From: Gammaproteobacteria bacterium
GTDB lineage: Bacteria; Pseudomonadota; Gammaproteobacteria; Pseudomonadales; Pseudohongiellaceae
Assembly: GCA_947458495.1 (NCBI GenBank)
Contig: CANHAR010000002.1
Coordinates: 1-34,980 of the forward strand
Length of the DNA: 34,980 nucleotides
Direction of reading: 5' to 3'
The position numbers were made by a program, and so were the translations under genes. The notes under the pieces are model-generated. The model was not told where the DNA came from. It did not search any database and saw nothing but the letters and a program-made list of their open reading frames with translations. Positions 8,991 through 16,201 of this stretch are shown one piece after another (position 1 is the first letter of the stretch; each line of letters opens with the position of its first letter).

Positions 8991-9000
8991 GACATATAAT
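8970..9000 (+). promoter_or_regulatory. Probable promoter of tRNA-Pro
   Basis: A perfect TATAAT at 8995-9000 is followed by a C-rich discriminator (TCGACCC), common at stringently controlled stable-RNA promoters. The best -35 is TTGGAA at 8970-8975 with a long 19-nt spacer. The tRNA starts 74 nt downstream. Confidence 0.5.
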
Positions 9001-9073
9001 TCGACCCGTTCAGACAGCCGCAACATCGGCATCCGCGTCGCAGCCCTTGCGACACCTGAACAGTCAAAATATT

Positions 9074-9150
9074 CGGAGTGTAGCTCAGTCCGGTAGAGCA
9101 CCGCCTTCGGGAGGCGGGGGTCGGAGGTTCGAATCCTCTCACTCCGACCA
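9074..9150 (+). tRNA. tRNA-Pro (anticodon CGG)
   Basis: A 77-nt cloverleaf can be folded: acceptor CGGAGTG/CACTCCG, D-stem GCTC/GAGC, anticodon stem CCGCC/GGCGG with loop TTCGGGA (anticodon CGG), T-arm GGAGG-TTCGAAT-CCTCT, and an encoded CCA end. The T-arm and variable loop closely match the E. coli proK pattern. Nothing resembling an integrated element follows; telA ends 14 nt later on the other strand. Confidence 0.97.
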
Positions 9151-9163
9151 GTTAAATCAAGAC

Positions 9164-10330
9164 TCAGCCCGCCTGTTGCGTGCTACGCGCCTGCGCCGCA
9201 CGCAGAGTCTGCTTCAACTCCATCTCGCACGTAATCAGTTGTTTCTCAGCCTCAACGCGCTGACGTCGGCCCTCGTCGGCGATGCGCAGCGCATCGTCAA
9301 TGGTGGCGATGAGTGCGTCATTGGCCTGCTTCACCGACGCGATGTCGACCACGCCGCGCTCGATCTGTGTGCGAATCGTTGCGCTGGAGGTTCGCAGCGC
9401 TTCGGCGTTTGACGTCAGCAGCTCGTTGGTGAGGTCGGAGGCCTGCTTCAAGGTGTTACCGGCTTCCGCTGAACGTGCAATGGTCACCGCCATGGCCAAC
9501 TGCTGGCGCCACAGCGGAATGGTGTTGGCCATGGTCGAACCAATCTTGCTCACCAGGGCCTTGTCGTTCTCCTGCACCAGGCGAATGGACGGCAGGCTCT
9601 GCATGGTCACCTGGCGGGTGAGTTTCAGGTCGTGGACGCGGCGTTCCAGATCGTCGCGCTTGGCACGCATATCCCGCAGCGCCTGGGCCTTCAGCATTTC
9701 GCCGCTGCTTTCGGCCTCGCGGGCCAGAGCCGGCAGGGTCACTTCGTCGAGACGGCGCAGCGACTCCTCTCCCGCAGCGATATACACCGCCAGCGTATGG
9801 AAGTACGCCAGCGTTTTGTCATAGAGCCGATCGAGCATGCCGATGTCTTTCATCAGCTCGCTGGTGTGGTCATCGAGGCGATTGCTGATTTTGTCGATGT
9901 GGCGGCGCACCTCTTCGTACTGCTGCAGGATGCGCGCGATGGGTCGGGCTTTGCCTAACAGGCGCGCCAGCAGACCACGCTTACGGTTCGGGTCGAGCTC
10001 TTCCACCGGAAATCCACGCAAGGTGGTCACCATCTCGCTCAGCGCCTGACCGGCCGGCCCGGTGTCCTTGTTACGCACGCCCTCCAGCATCTCGTCGGCC
10101 ACCGTGGTGACTTCGCCTTGGGCGGCAGTACCAAAGAACAGGATGGAATTGCTGTCGTTGATATCAATCTCGGCCAGGGCGCGCTCGATCCTGGCGAGCT
10201 CGCTACCTGTGGCTGTGCGGTAGGCGGTGATCCCGGTAGCGGGCAAAGGCTGCTTGTCGTCTACAGTGGAACCGCTGGAGCTGGAACCACTTGTACTGGA
10301 ACCACTTGCACTGAAAATAGTCTCGTTCAT
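9164..10330 (-). CDS. TelA-like toxic anion resistance protein
   Basis: 388 aa, soluble, largely helical and coiled-coil. After a Ser/Gly-rich N-terminus with S-G-S-S repeats come the TelA features: long amphipathic helices and a conserved segment around S-L-P-S-I-R-L-V-Q-E-N-D-K-A-L-V-S-K-I, followed by N-T-I-P-L-W-R-Q-Q-L-A-M-A. The family (KlaA/TelA, YaaN) is tied to tellurite and envelope-stress tolerance; biochemical activity is not established. AAGGAG precedes the ATG by eight bases. It follows the XpaC-like gene by 12 nt and is part of the operon starting at 11319. Confidence 0.88.
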   Translation of the reverse strand: MNETIFSASGSSTSGSSSSGSTVDDKQPLPATGITAYRTATGSELARIERALAEIDINDSNSILFFGTAAQGEVTTVADEMLEGVRNKDTGPAGQALSEMVTTLRGFPVEELDPNRKRGLLARLLGKARPIARILQQYEEVRRHIDKISNRLDDHTSELMKDIGMLDRLYDKTLAYFHTLAVYIAAGEESLRRLDEVTLPALAREAESSGEMLKAQALRDMRAKRDDLERRVHDLKLTRQVTMQSLPSIRLVQENDKALVSKIGSTMANTIPLWRQQLAMAVTIARSAEAGNTLKQASDLTNELLTSNAEALRTSSATIRTQIERGVVDIASVKQANDALIATIDDALRIADEGRRQRVEAEKQLITCEMELKQTLRAAQARSTQQAG

Positions 10331-10342
10331 GTGATGATCTCC

Positions 10343-11176
10343 TTAATTGATGCCTTCGCGCTTGAGCCGCGCGTTTAAAACTTCGATCTCGACGTCCAGG
10401 GTGAGCATGTCGTTTTCCAACAGCTTCTGATGTTGCGCCACAAACGTCTGTTCCATATCAATCAGCAGTTGCCGGAAGTTGCCCTCGAGCGGGCGGTTGC
10501 GAACCTGGCGGTGGGTGCGAGCGTACTCCACCGTCACCTTCTCGGCGCTGTCCAGGTACAGATGCAGGAAGCGCCGCGCCCGGGCGGCATCGCGCGGATC
10601 CCGCTCGATTTCCGCAAGGATCTGCTTACCGATACCAATGATGCGTTTCAAGCGCTCGCCAAACTCCGGCACGGCAATGGAGCGGGCAGCAGCCTCGATA
10701 CCCTGCAACCGCCCGTAGGCCTGCTTGAGCTGGACAATGACAGCGTCGCGGTCAACACCAGCCACTTCCGGCACGTCGATGCGCTTACGCTTGGGGTCGC
10801 GGCCATAGAAGCAGAAGTAACCCACCGCCGCCAGCACAGCAAAAGCGCCGACGCCGGCCGGACCATGCCCGCCAGCAGCAGCGGCGAGGCCGGCGCCGAG
10901 CGCGGTAAGAATCGCACTCACCATCTTCAGCGGCACCGCCGGTGGATCAAGTTGTTGGCCAAGAAAGAAGCGCGCCTGGGCGACCAGGCCGCGCCAGGTA
11001 AGAACGCCGGCGCAAAAGAATGAGCAGATGGCACCGCTGATGGCGGCAAGTCGACCAATGTCGCCGCTGATCAGCGCAACAAAGAAGGCAATCACTAGCG
11101 GAAACGGCAACAGAAACAGAGCTGCCGACTTCAACACCGGCACCCAGGCCCGACCCTGGCGGAGCAATTCGTCCAT
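10343..11176 (-). CDS. XpaC-like membrane protein (5-bromo-4-chloroindolyl phosphate hydrolysis family)
   Basis: 277 aa from the ATG at 11176. A TTG at 11188 overlaps the stop of the upstream lipoprotein gene as TTGA, but the GGAGG there is only one base away, so the ATG (GGAGG 13 nt upstream) is preferred though not certain. The N-terminal third holds two pairs of hydrophobic helices; the C-terminal half is helical and charged (K-Q-A-Y-G-R-L-Q-G-I, then L-H-L-Y-L-D-S-A-E-K-V). XpaC-family genes commonly lie beside telA genes, as here. The family name reflects an old Bacillus phenotype, not a proven enzyme. Confidence 0.78.
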   Translation of the reverse strand: MDELLRQGRAWVPVLKSAALFLLPFPLVIAFFVALISGDIGRLAAISGAICSFFCAGVLTWRGLVAQARFFLGQQLDPPAVPLKMVSAILTALGAGLAAAAGGHGPAGVGAFAVLAAVGYFCFYGRDPKRKRIDVPEVAGVDRDAVIVQLKQAYGRLQGIEAAARSIAVPEFGERLKRIIGIGKQILAEIERDPRDAARARRFLHLYLDSAEKVTVEYARTHRQVRNRPLEGNFRQLLIDMEQTFVAQHQKLLENDMLTLDVEIEVLNARLKREGIN

Positions 11177-11184
11177 GGCTTGGA

Positions 11185-11319
11185 TCAATCCTCCGTGAAT
11201 TCAAGAACCGCCGGTATCGACGGCAGCGCGGCCCCATTTAACATGGCCTGGCAACTCGACACGGTGATGGTAGCCGTCAGCAGTAGCAAACCCAGAAGGC
11301 GGAGCGGAAGTCGGGCCAT
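11185..11319 (-). CDS. Small lipoprotein (44 aa) heading the xpaC-telA operon
   Basis: Starts M-A-R-L-P-L-R-L-L-G, followed by a Leu-rich core and a V-S-S-C lipobox with Cys at residue 23, leaving a mature peptide of only 22 residues (acidic C-terminus ending F-T-E-D). AGAGGTAACA in front of the ATG is a good ribosome site. The stop TGA overlaps a TTG of the next gene and sits inside that gene's Shine-Dalgarno neighbourhood, suggesting translational coupling. I do not recognise the protein. It is short enough to be missed by automatic annotation; function is unknown beyond probable membrane attachment. Confidence 0.6.
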   Translation of the reverse strand: MARLPLRLLGLLLLTATITVSSCQAMLNGAALPSIPAVLEFTED

Positions 11320-11330
11320 TGTTACCTCTG

Positions 11331-11363
11331 ATGTTTATGTTGATGTTGATGTTGATGTTGATG
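11331..11363. repeat. Hexanucleotide microsatellite (TTGATG)n
   Basis: About five near-perfect TTGATG units lie immediately upstream of the ribosome site of the 44-aa lipoprotein gene (minus strand CATCAA). Copy-number change here could alter promoter or leader spacing. No other feature is seen between 11364 and 11421. Confidence 0.75.
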
Positions 11364-11421
11364 GGACGAGCGAAAGGTATCTGTATACCAGAACCTTGTC
11401 CAGTTGCGTTACAGACGCGAA

Positions 11422-11489
11422 TTTATACCGTGCCTTCCGTTATCGCTAGCCGGCCTTTATACCGCTCCTTCCCTTATTGCTAGCCGGCC
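11422..11489. repeat. Tandem duplication, two 34-bp units
   Basis: Units 11422-11455 and 11456-11489 differ at about four positions; both begin TTTATACCG and end GCTAGCCGGCC. The second unit covers the stop and last codons of the yccF-like gene. Confidence 0.8.
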
Positions 11490-11914
11490 CTTACCGAGCC
11501 GGCCCGCACAGCCTGTGCATAATTGGAATCAATAATCGTCTTGCCGATAGGCGCCAGCGCCAGCTTCGCCAGTTTCAGATGCTGGATGCCAAATGGAATA
11601 CCGATGATCACAATAAAACACACAATGGCGATCAACAGGTGCCCGAGCGCAAGCCAGAGCCCGGCGAACAAAAACCAGATGATATTACCCAGCACACCCA
11701 ACACGCCGGTGCCGACATTAAACTGATCGAGTTCGGTGCGCGAGATGGCTTCCCTGCCGAACGGAAAAAATGAGAACTCCCCGATGACAAAACAGGCCCG
11801 GCCCCAGGGAATGCCGACAATGGTCACAAACGCGATCAGGCCAATCAGCCACCAGCCCAGCCCCATAACAAGCCCCCCGCAGAGTAACCAGATGACATTG
11901 CCAATTGTACGCAT
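11480..11914 (-). CDS. YccF domain (inner-membrane) protein
   Basis: 144 aa from the ATG at 11914 (CAGGAGCACTC ribosome site); a longer reading to 11989 adds an implausible 25 residues. It contains two copies of the YccF/DUF307 module: G-N-V-I-W-L-L ... G-I-P-W-G-R and G-N-I-I-W-F-L-F-A-G-L-W-L ... G-I-P-F-G-I-Q-H, each a hydrophobic hairpin ending in G-I-P. The E. coli homologue is an inner-membrane protein of unknown function. The C-terminal R-A-G-S-V-R-A-G is encoded by the flanking 34-bp repeat and may be a recent extension. It lies upstream of the lipoprotein-xpaC-telA group on the same strand but about 160 nt away. Confidence 0.88.
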   Translation of the reverse strand: MRTIGNVIWLLCGGLVMGLGWWLIGLIAFVTIVGIPWGRACFVIGEFSFFPFGREAISRTELDQFNVGTGVLGVLGNIIWFLFAGLWLALGHLLIAIVCFIVIIGIPFGIQHLKLAKLALAPIGKTIIDSNYAQAVRAGSVRAG

Positions 11915-12123
11915 GAGTGCTCCTGAAAATTCGTTATGTGACGATTGATGATGGGTGATTGTAACAAGCACCAGCAAAATGCATACCACTACGTAATCAT
12001 TTGTTTTTAATCATTTTTTATCCAATCAAACACAAAGGCTCTGGCGAATTTCCTCAACATTTAGCGCAAAATCCAGAGAAACACTCACCGTTTAGCACTT
12101 CGACTCTTAGCGTCTGAACATCC

Positions 12124-13227
12124 CTACAGTCGAATCACATGCCCCTCCTGCGGCGTCACACCACCCGCCAGCAACTGCGCAAACACCTGCTGCGCCGCGT
12201 CAAGGCCGTGACCCTCAACGATCCTGAGCAACTCCCGTTGTGGATCATTAACGTGAGCACCAAAACGCGACCAGGCATTGCCCAGCTGCTCGCCAAAGGT
12301 CTGTGCACCCCACTCCGCCGTGCGTTTGAGAATCTGCTCGGGCGCAAAGAAAAACGTCGGTGCTGGTCCGGGTAGCGTTTGTTTTTTGGGCACCTGTCCC
12401 GGCAAAACCACCGTCTGCGCCGAGCCCACCACACAGCTATACCTCAGCTCACGGCAATGATGGTGAATGGCACTACGCAGCTCGCGATCACCCGAGAAAT
12501 CCACATACAGCGTGGGCATCTCAGCATCCAGCGTGTCCAGTTCCGCATACGTCAGCGTATGCCGGTAACAACCAGAGCCGGCCACAAAATCACGATTACG
12601 TTCCGACGTCAGACCAATGGTTTCCACCGCGTCGCCAATACAAAAACCCGTACCGTAAGCCGTCTTGCTGGACGCACTCGAGATCACCACCCGCTCCGCG
12701 CCAAACCAGTTGTTGTCCGCCAGAAAGTCAGCCAACGTAAATGAGGTGATAAACAGCGGCCGGTAGATCGCCTGAAATGCCTCGCTGCTTGCGGTGTACA
12801 GCGGATCAACATCACAACGCACATACTGATTGTAAGCCGCCGGCAAGGCCTGACGATGTGCCGTGCCATCACGGAATCCCCGCTTGCCCACATTCGCGGC
12901 CTGCACACGCAACACACTCGCCGGCGGAAAATAACCATAGAAGCGCTCACCCTCACTGATACCCTCAACCGCCGACGCCACCACATTGGCAAAACCCCAT
13001 ACCGGCACCAGTCCCCAATCTGCATCGTCGGTGGGGAAGAAGTCCCAGTAGCGCATGGCTGCGCCGTAGGCGGCGTAGGTTACGTTGTTGGTGGTCAGGG
13101 AGAACAGATCTGGGGCCAGGAGGAGTTCGCCTGGGGCAAGTGTTGCTGGTGGTGGCTGATTGTCGATACAGATCTGGGTTAAGACTTGTTTGTTGATTAG
13201 CAGTCGGGCGTGGGGGTGTTGGGGCAT
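12124..13227 (-). CDS. DUF2855 family protein
   Basis: 367 aa from the ATG at 13227, where CAGGAAAACACC provides a ribosome site; the reading could extend to 13284 but without support. Recognisable stretches include W-D-F-F-P-T, V-P-V-W-G-F-A-N-V, a Y-G-Y-F-P-P-A motif and N-Q-Y-V-R-C-D. The layout (GroES-like N-terminal part, then a Rossmann-like middle with S-S-A-S-S-K-T-A) resembles medium-chain dehydrogenase/reductases, although the glycine-rich nucleotide loop is poor. Substrate unknown. It is not in an obvious operon; 11990-12123 between it and yccF holds no gene. Confidence 0.8.
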   Translation of the reverse strand: MPQHPHARLLINKQVLTQICIDNQPPPATLAPGELLLAPDLFSLTTNNVTYAAYGAAMRYWDFFPTDDADWGLVPVWGFANVVASAVEGISEGERFYGYFPPASVLRVQAANVGKRGFRDGTAHRQALPAAYNQYVRCDVDPLYTASSEAFQAIYRPLFITSFTLADFLADNNWFGAERVVISSASSKTAYGTGFCIGDAVETIGLTSERNRDFVAGSGCYRHTLTYAELDTLDAEMPTLYVDFSGDRELRSAIHHHCRELRYSCVVGSAQTVVLPGQVPKKQTLPGPAPTFFFAPEQILKRTAEWGAQTFGEQLGNAWSRFGAHVNDPQRELLRIVEGHGLDAAQQVFAQLLAGGVTPQEGHVIRL

Positions 13228-13331
13228 GGTGTTTTCCTGTTGCTGGGATTTTTGTCTGTTGTTCATTCTGAAAGAATACTCCATGTTTCGGAAACTTTAG
13301 CTGGGCTGAATTGAATATCTAACACTTATCG

Positions 13332-13550
13332 CTAATCATCCCCTTCAAGTTTCATATCCCCTTCGAATTGCGTAACGGCAGCCGTTTTCATAACGAGCGA
13401 TAAAAATTCTTCGTACGAAAAATGAGTAGTTTTAAACCTTGTGTATTCAGCTACCGCCTGTTTACAATCGGTTACATTACTGGTTTCGGTATGAGCTGTA
13501 GTGATCATTCGTGCAGGTGGGTTAGAAAATCGTTCTTGCTCACTGTTCAA
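13332..13550 (-). CDS. Doubtful small protein at the edge of the cassette island
   Basis: 72 aa starting from TTG, or 58 aa from an ATG at 13508; neither has a clear ribosome site. The composition is protein-like (F-S-Y-E-E-F-L-S-L-V segment, acidic C-terminus), and the region is A+T-richer than the DUF2855 gene beside it, but no family is recognised. It is the only candidate in the 340-nt stretch before the cassette genes and may be a remnant. Confidence 0.25.
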   Translation of the reverse strand: MNSEQERFSNPPARMITTAHTETSNVTDCKQAVAEYTRFKTTHFSYEEFLSLVMKTAAVTQFEGDMKLEGDD

Positions 13551-13552
13551 CT

Positions 13553-13559
13553 GTTAGGG
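13553..13559 (+). other. Integron core site (GTTAGGG) at the left end of the cassette array
   Basis: C-A-A-C-T-G|TTAGGGC matches the GTTRRRY-type recombination core, identical over seven bases to the core at 14387. No complementary R'' box or palindrome precedes it, so it looks like insertion at a secondary (non-attC) site or at a decayed attI. Confidence 0.5.
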
Positions 13560-13570
13560 CGAGCTTAGAC

Positions 13571-14269
13571 ATGATCGAGATCAAAATTGAATCTTTTGAG
13601 AGCTATCACCGAGAGGTCGTCCTTAAGTTCTCACTTGGCGCCCTATATCGTGGCGTGACGAACAAGAACCATGAGTTGATTCCATCCGTTGGAAGGTATT
13701 TGCCTGATTATCAGAAGAATGGAAGAGACAAATCCAAGTTGTTGAACCATGAGCGATTCGCATTGGAGATATTCGAGAAGGATTCGGCAGGTTTTCTCCC
13801 TAGTAAAGTTTCTGATCCGTGGGAGCTTATAGTCCTCGCTCAGCATCATGGGCTACCAACAAGGCTGCTGGACTGGACGCATAATCCGCTCGTTGCGCTC
13901 TTCTTTGCAGTGCAGTCGAATGATGACACCGATGCAGCGGTATATGCCTTGGAGGCAGGAGTTGTTCTGGATGTTATGGATACTGGAGAGCTTGGAAAGC
14001 ATCCCTTGGAACTCCAAGAAACACGGCAGTTAGTTCCGAACAGTTCTTCTCCTCGGATCTCTGCTCAGTCGAGCGTGTTCACTGTCCATGCTCAACCCAC
14101 AGATCCATGGACAGCTTCCGGGATGAAGAAGCTCACCATCCCTAAGGAGCAGAAGATGCAACTGAGGGCTGTTCTCTACAAATACGGCGTATCCTCAAAA
14201 AAGCTATTCCCCGGGCTGGATGGCATAGGGCGTACAGTTCGCTATCTGAAATTTGGAGGCCAAGCTTGA
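13571..14269 (+). CDS. FRG-domain protein (cassette 1)
   Basis: 232 aa. The FRG fold signature is clear: A-L-Y-R-G-V-T-N near residue 24, L-I-P-S-V-G-R, then W-E-L-I-V-L-A-Q-H-H-G-L-P-T-R-L-L-D-W-T-H-N-P-split segment with L-V-A-L-F-F-A-V following. FRG domains occur in proteins of uncharacterised biochemistry, often on mobile DNA, and some are suspected of acting in phage defence; that role here is inference from the cassette setting. The ATG is 17 nt after the left core site with no strong Shine-Dalgarno, typical of integron cassettes. Codon choice is more A+T-rich than flanking chromosomal genes. Confidence 0.85.
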   Translation: MIEIKIESFESYHREVVLKFSLGALYRGVTNKNHELIPSVGRYLPDYQKNGRDKSKLLNHERFALEIFEKDSAGFLPSKVSDPWELIVLAQHHGLPTRLLDWTHNPLVALFFAVQSNDDTDAAVYALEAGVVLDVMDTGELGKHPLELQETRQLVPNSSSPRISAQSSVFTVHAQPTDPWTASGMKKLTIPKEQKMQLRAVLYKYGVSSKKLFPGLDGIGRTVRYLKFGGQA

Positions 14270-14277
14270 AGCCAGAA

Positions 14278-14394
14278 GGCGCTAACAAAAAGCTCATGTC
14301 GGACGCAGCAGACTACGAAGTAGCCACGTATGGCTTCGCCATTTTATGCGTAGCTACCGCTCCGCTACTGCACCGCATAGCTTGGCGTTAGGGC
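14278..14394 (+). other. attC-like recombination site 1
   Basis: Begins GGCGCTAAC (R'' box, 14278-14286) and ends GCGTTAGGGC (R' core, GTTAGGG 14387-14393). Inside, AAGCT-C-ATG (14290-14298) pairs with CAT-AGCTT (14376-14383), leaving C14295 unpaired: the extrahelical base characteristic of attC sites. Further inside, AGTAGC and GCTACT-type segments continue the imperfect palindrome. Length about 115 nt. Predicted cleavage lies between G14387 and T14388. Confidence 0.8.
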
Positions 14395-14396
14395 CC

Positions 14397-15146
14397 ATGA
14401 ATCAAATCTCCAATAGCTGGCAAGTACAAATTCAAGGTTGCAAATCTGACCTAGATCATCTTGCGCGCCACTTTGTATCCTCACCGTACCGAATTTCGGT
14501 TGATGAGCGAGGTGATGGTTTTGTTTTTTTGTCGGATTCGTTTTTGGCTTGTCAAACCTCCCAACAGGTGCTGAAACTCGCGAATGAAGAGTTGACTGTA
14601 CTATCTGGAGTGTTACGGGTAACCCTCAGGTCACCTGAGCCATTACGCGCAGGAGCCGTGTATAAATGCAACGCATCTGGTGGAAGAGATGTCTTCGTCC
14701 ACATTCACGAGGGAGTCCAAACTCGCGCAGAGTTTGGAGAGGTTACTGTCACAGTTACTGGTGCAAATGGCAACATTATCACCATGCCAGCTCTTCCTCC
14801 TAGAACAGTGTCCATTGCTCAACTTGCCTCAACTGACATTGCCGTTACAAAGGCCATGCGCTTAATTGCGTTGCCAGACCACAAAACTTGGGTTGGCATG
14901 TATCGAATTTTCGAAGTTATTGTGAGCGATGTGGGAGGTGAGCGCATTATAAAGAGGCGCGGCTGGGGGTCAGCTCAAGACTTGAATCGGTTCAAGCATT
15001 CTGCAAATTCAGTTGCTGTTGCGGGTGATTCTGCGCGGCATGGCAAAGAAAAGGACGAGCCCCCTAGGAAACCTATGTCGTTAGTTGAGGCTTCGGCGTA
15101 TTTGAATAATATCTTGCACTTGTGGTTGTCGTCGAAAGGTGTGTAA
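14397..15146 (+). CDS. Unknown protein (cassette 2)
   Basis: 249 aa from the ATG at 14397, ten bases after the recombination point; the upstream in-frame ATG at 14346 lies in the attC palindrome and is rejected. No signal peptide or membrane helix. The middle is beta-rich (residues about 60-130). The C-terminal part has N-R-F-K-H-S-A-N-S and a S-A-R-H-G segment followed by a Lys/Glu/Pro-rich stretch and a final helix. I recall this N-S...R-H-G tail in other uncharacterised proteins but can name no family. Transcribed in the same direction as cassettes 1 and 3. Confidence 0.65.
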   Translation: MNQISNSWQVQIQGCKSDLDHLARHFVSSPYRISVDERGDGFVFLSDSFLACQTSQQVLKLANEELTVLSGVLRVTLRSPEPLRAGAVYKCNASGGRDVFVHIHEGVQTRAEFGEVTVTVTGANGNIITMPALPPRTVSIAQLASTDIAVTKAMRLIALPDHKTWVGMYRIFEVIVSDVGGERIIKRRGWGSAQDLNRFKHSANSVAVAGDSARHGKEKDEPPRKPMSLVEASAYLNNILHLWLSSKGV

Positions 15147-15150
15147 TGCG

Positions 15151-15235
15151 GTCTAACAAACAGAACAACTACGAGCCTTCGGCGCGGGCCGCAACGTGCC
15201 GCTGCGGCCGTCTTCATGGGCGATATTCGGTAGAC
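15151..15235 (+). other. Degenerate attC-like site 2
   Basis: GTCTAAC (15151-15157) is a good R'' box just after the cassette-2 stop. The matching R' would be GTTAGAC, and GGTAGAC at 15229-15235 has one change in the essential GTT. The centre holds a perfect 7-bp stem, GGCCGCA (15187-15193) with TGCGGCC (15203-15209). The geometry suits attC, but the altered core suggests it is no longer a good substrate. Confidence 0.5.
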
Positions 15236-15246
15236 TGAGCGCCAAA
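15231..15246 (+). repeat. Direct repeat copy 1 flanking cassette 3
   Basis: TAGACTGAGCGCCAAA, nearly identical (one-base indel) to 16202-16216. The pair brackets the frameshifted gene. Confidence 0.6.
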
Positions 15247-15257
15247 GAGAGAACCGC

Positions 15258-15422
15258 ATGAAGAACGAAAATCTATTTGATTTCGACGGGAAACAGAGTT
15301 ATCACGCTTCGTGGAGAGCAATTTCCGAGGCAAAGGAATCTGATAAAAGAGAGATTTGTAATAATCTATACTCGAAGTTCAAGAATTTTTCTGACAATGA
15401 TTTTAAAAAAAATTTAAGTTAG
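15258..15422 (+). CDS. N-terminal fragment of the cassette-3 protein (before a frameshift)
   Basis: 54 aa beginning M-K-N-E-N-L-F-D-F-D, with an AGAGA ribosome site. It stops 10 nt after an A8 run (15405-15412). The next frame reads on as K-L-E-F-F-P-A-F-W-E-M-D-L-A, which looks like genuine coding continuing into 15446-16174. A one-base backward slip at the A8 run would join both parts into one protein of about 305 aa. This could be an ordinary inactivating deletion, a sequencing error, or slippage-dependent expression. Confidence 0.6.
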   Translation: MKNENLFDFDGKQSYHASWRAISEAKESDKREICNNLYSKFKNFSDNDFKKNLS

Positions 15423-15445
15423 AGTTTTTCCCTGCTTTTTGGGAG

Positions 15446-16174
15446 ATGGATCTCGCATGCACGTTACTTGATAGTGGTTTTAAACTCTCAGAAGAACACA
15501 GTGGGAATGAGGGCCCTGATTTATGTGTAATCAACGATCAGGGAAATCGTATTTGGATCGAAGCGATCTGCGCTACAAGAGGAATAACATTGGATAAGGT
15601 TTCAATAGGTGAGCCCGGCCAAGCTCTATCCATTGATAGTGAAAGAATTATGCTCAGGTTAACTAGCGCTATTGCACAAAAAAGTAAAGTGCATAAATGC
15701 TATCTGGAGAAAGGTATATGCAGAAAGGATGAGCCATTCATCATTGCAGTCAACGGTTCGCTTCTCACACCGGGGCCGGGACTCGACGATTGTACACCCA
15801 GGATCGTAAAAGTAGTATTTGAAGGTGGGCGGAATGAAGTTATCTTTGACAAAATCACAGGCCAAATAGAAAGAAAACAAATTGAATATCGCCCAGGAAT
15901 ACATAAACACAACAACAGTCCGGTTAATCTGAACTTCTTTCGAATAAAAGAATTTGAAAATGTTAGCGCCCTACTATTTTCGGAGAGCTCCTTATGGTCA
16001 AGGCCTTGTGAAACTGGCAGTGATTATATAACGGTTCATAACCCATTAGCGGCCAATCCGCTGGCCGAAGGTCTTTTCCAGTTTGGATCGGAATTCATAC
16101 TGGAACATAGTAAAGGCGAGCGCGAATTCCTTAAAATGAATAGCTATCGGAGATTCGAATTTCTATATGAATAA
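15446..16174 (+). CDS. Main part of cassette-3 protein, PD-(D/E)XK nuclease-like
   Basis: 242 aa as read from the internal ATG; the coding pattern in this frame begins about 11 codons earlier, right after the A8 run, so the true N-terminus is probably the 54-aa fragment upstream. G-P-D-L-C-V-I ... R-I-W-I-E-A-I-C-A (near residues 28-48) has the spacing of a PD-(D/E)XK nuclease core (G-P-D, then E), with Ala in place of the usual Lys after E. The rest resembles a widespread uncharacterised family with an I-M-L-R-L-T-S-A-I segment. Nuclease activity is therefore uncertain. A+T-rich composition suggests acquisition by transfer. Confidence 0.6.
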   Translation: MDLACTLLDSGFKLSEEHSGNEGPDLCVINDQGNRIWIEAICATRGITLDKVSIGEPGQALSIDSERIMLRLTSAIAQKSKVHKCYLEKGICRKDEPFIIAVNGSLLTPGPGLDDCTPRIVKVVFEGGRNEVIFDKITGQIERKQIEYRPGIHKHNNSPVNLNFFRIKEFENVSALLFSESSLWSRPCETGSDYITVHNPLAANPLAEGLFQFGSEFILEHSKGEREFLKMNSYRRFEFLYE

Positions 16175-16201
16175 GATAGCTGTTTGGCAAAAAAAAGCTG
16201 C

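Noticed and set aside
9047-9412. Reading frame running through the tRNA-Pro gene into telA
   Set aside because: It overlaps a complete tRNA and is antisense to telA; the amino-acid composition is not protein-like.
13317-13560. attC site spanning the doubtful minus-strand gene (ATCTAAC to GTTAGGG)
   Set aside because: About 240 nt is too long for attC and no palindrome connects the two boxes.
14346-14396. 17-residue N-terminal extension of the cassette-2 protein
   Set aside because: Encoded entirely by the attC palindrome; the ATG at 14397 is the usual cassette start position.
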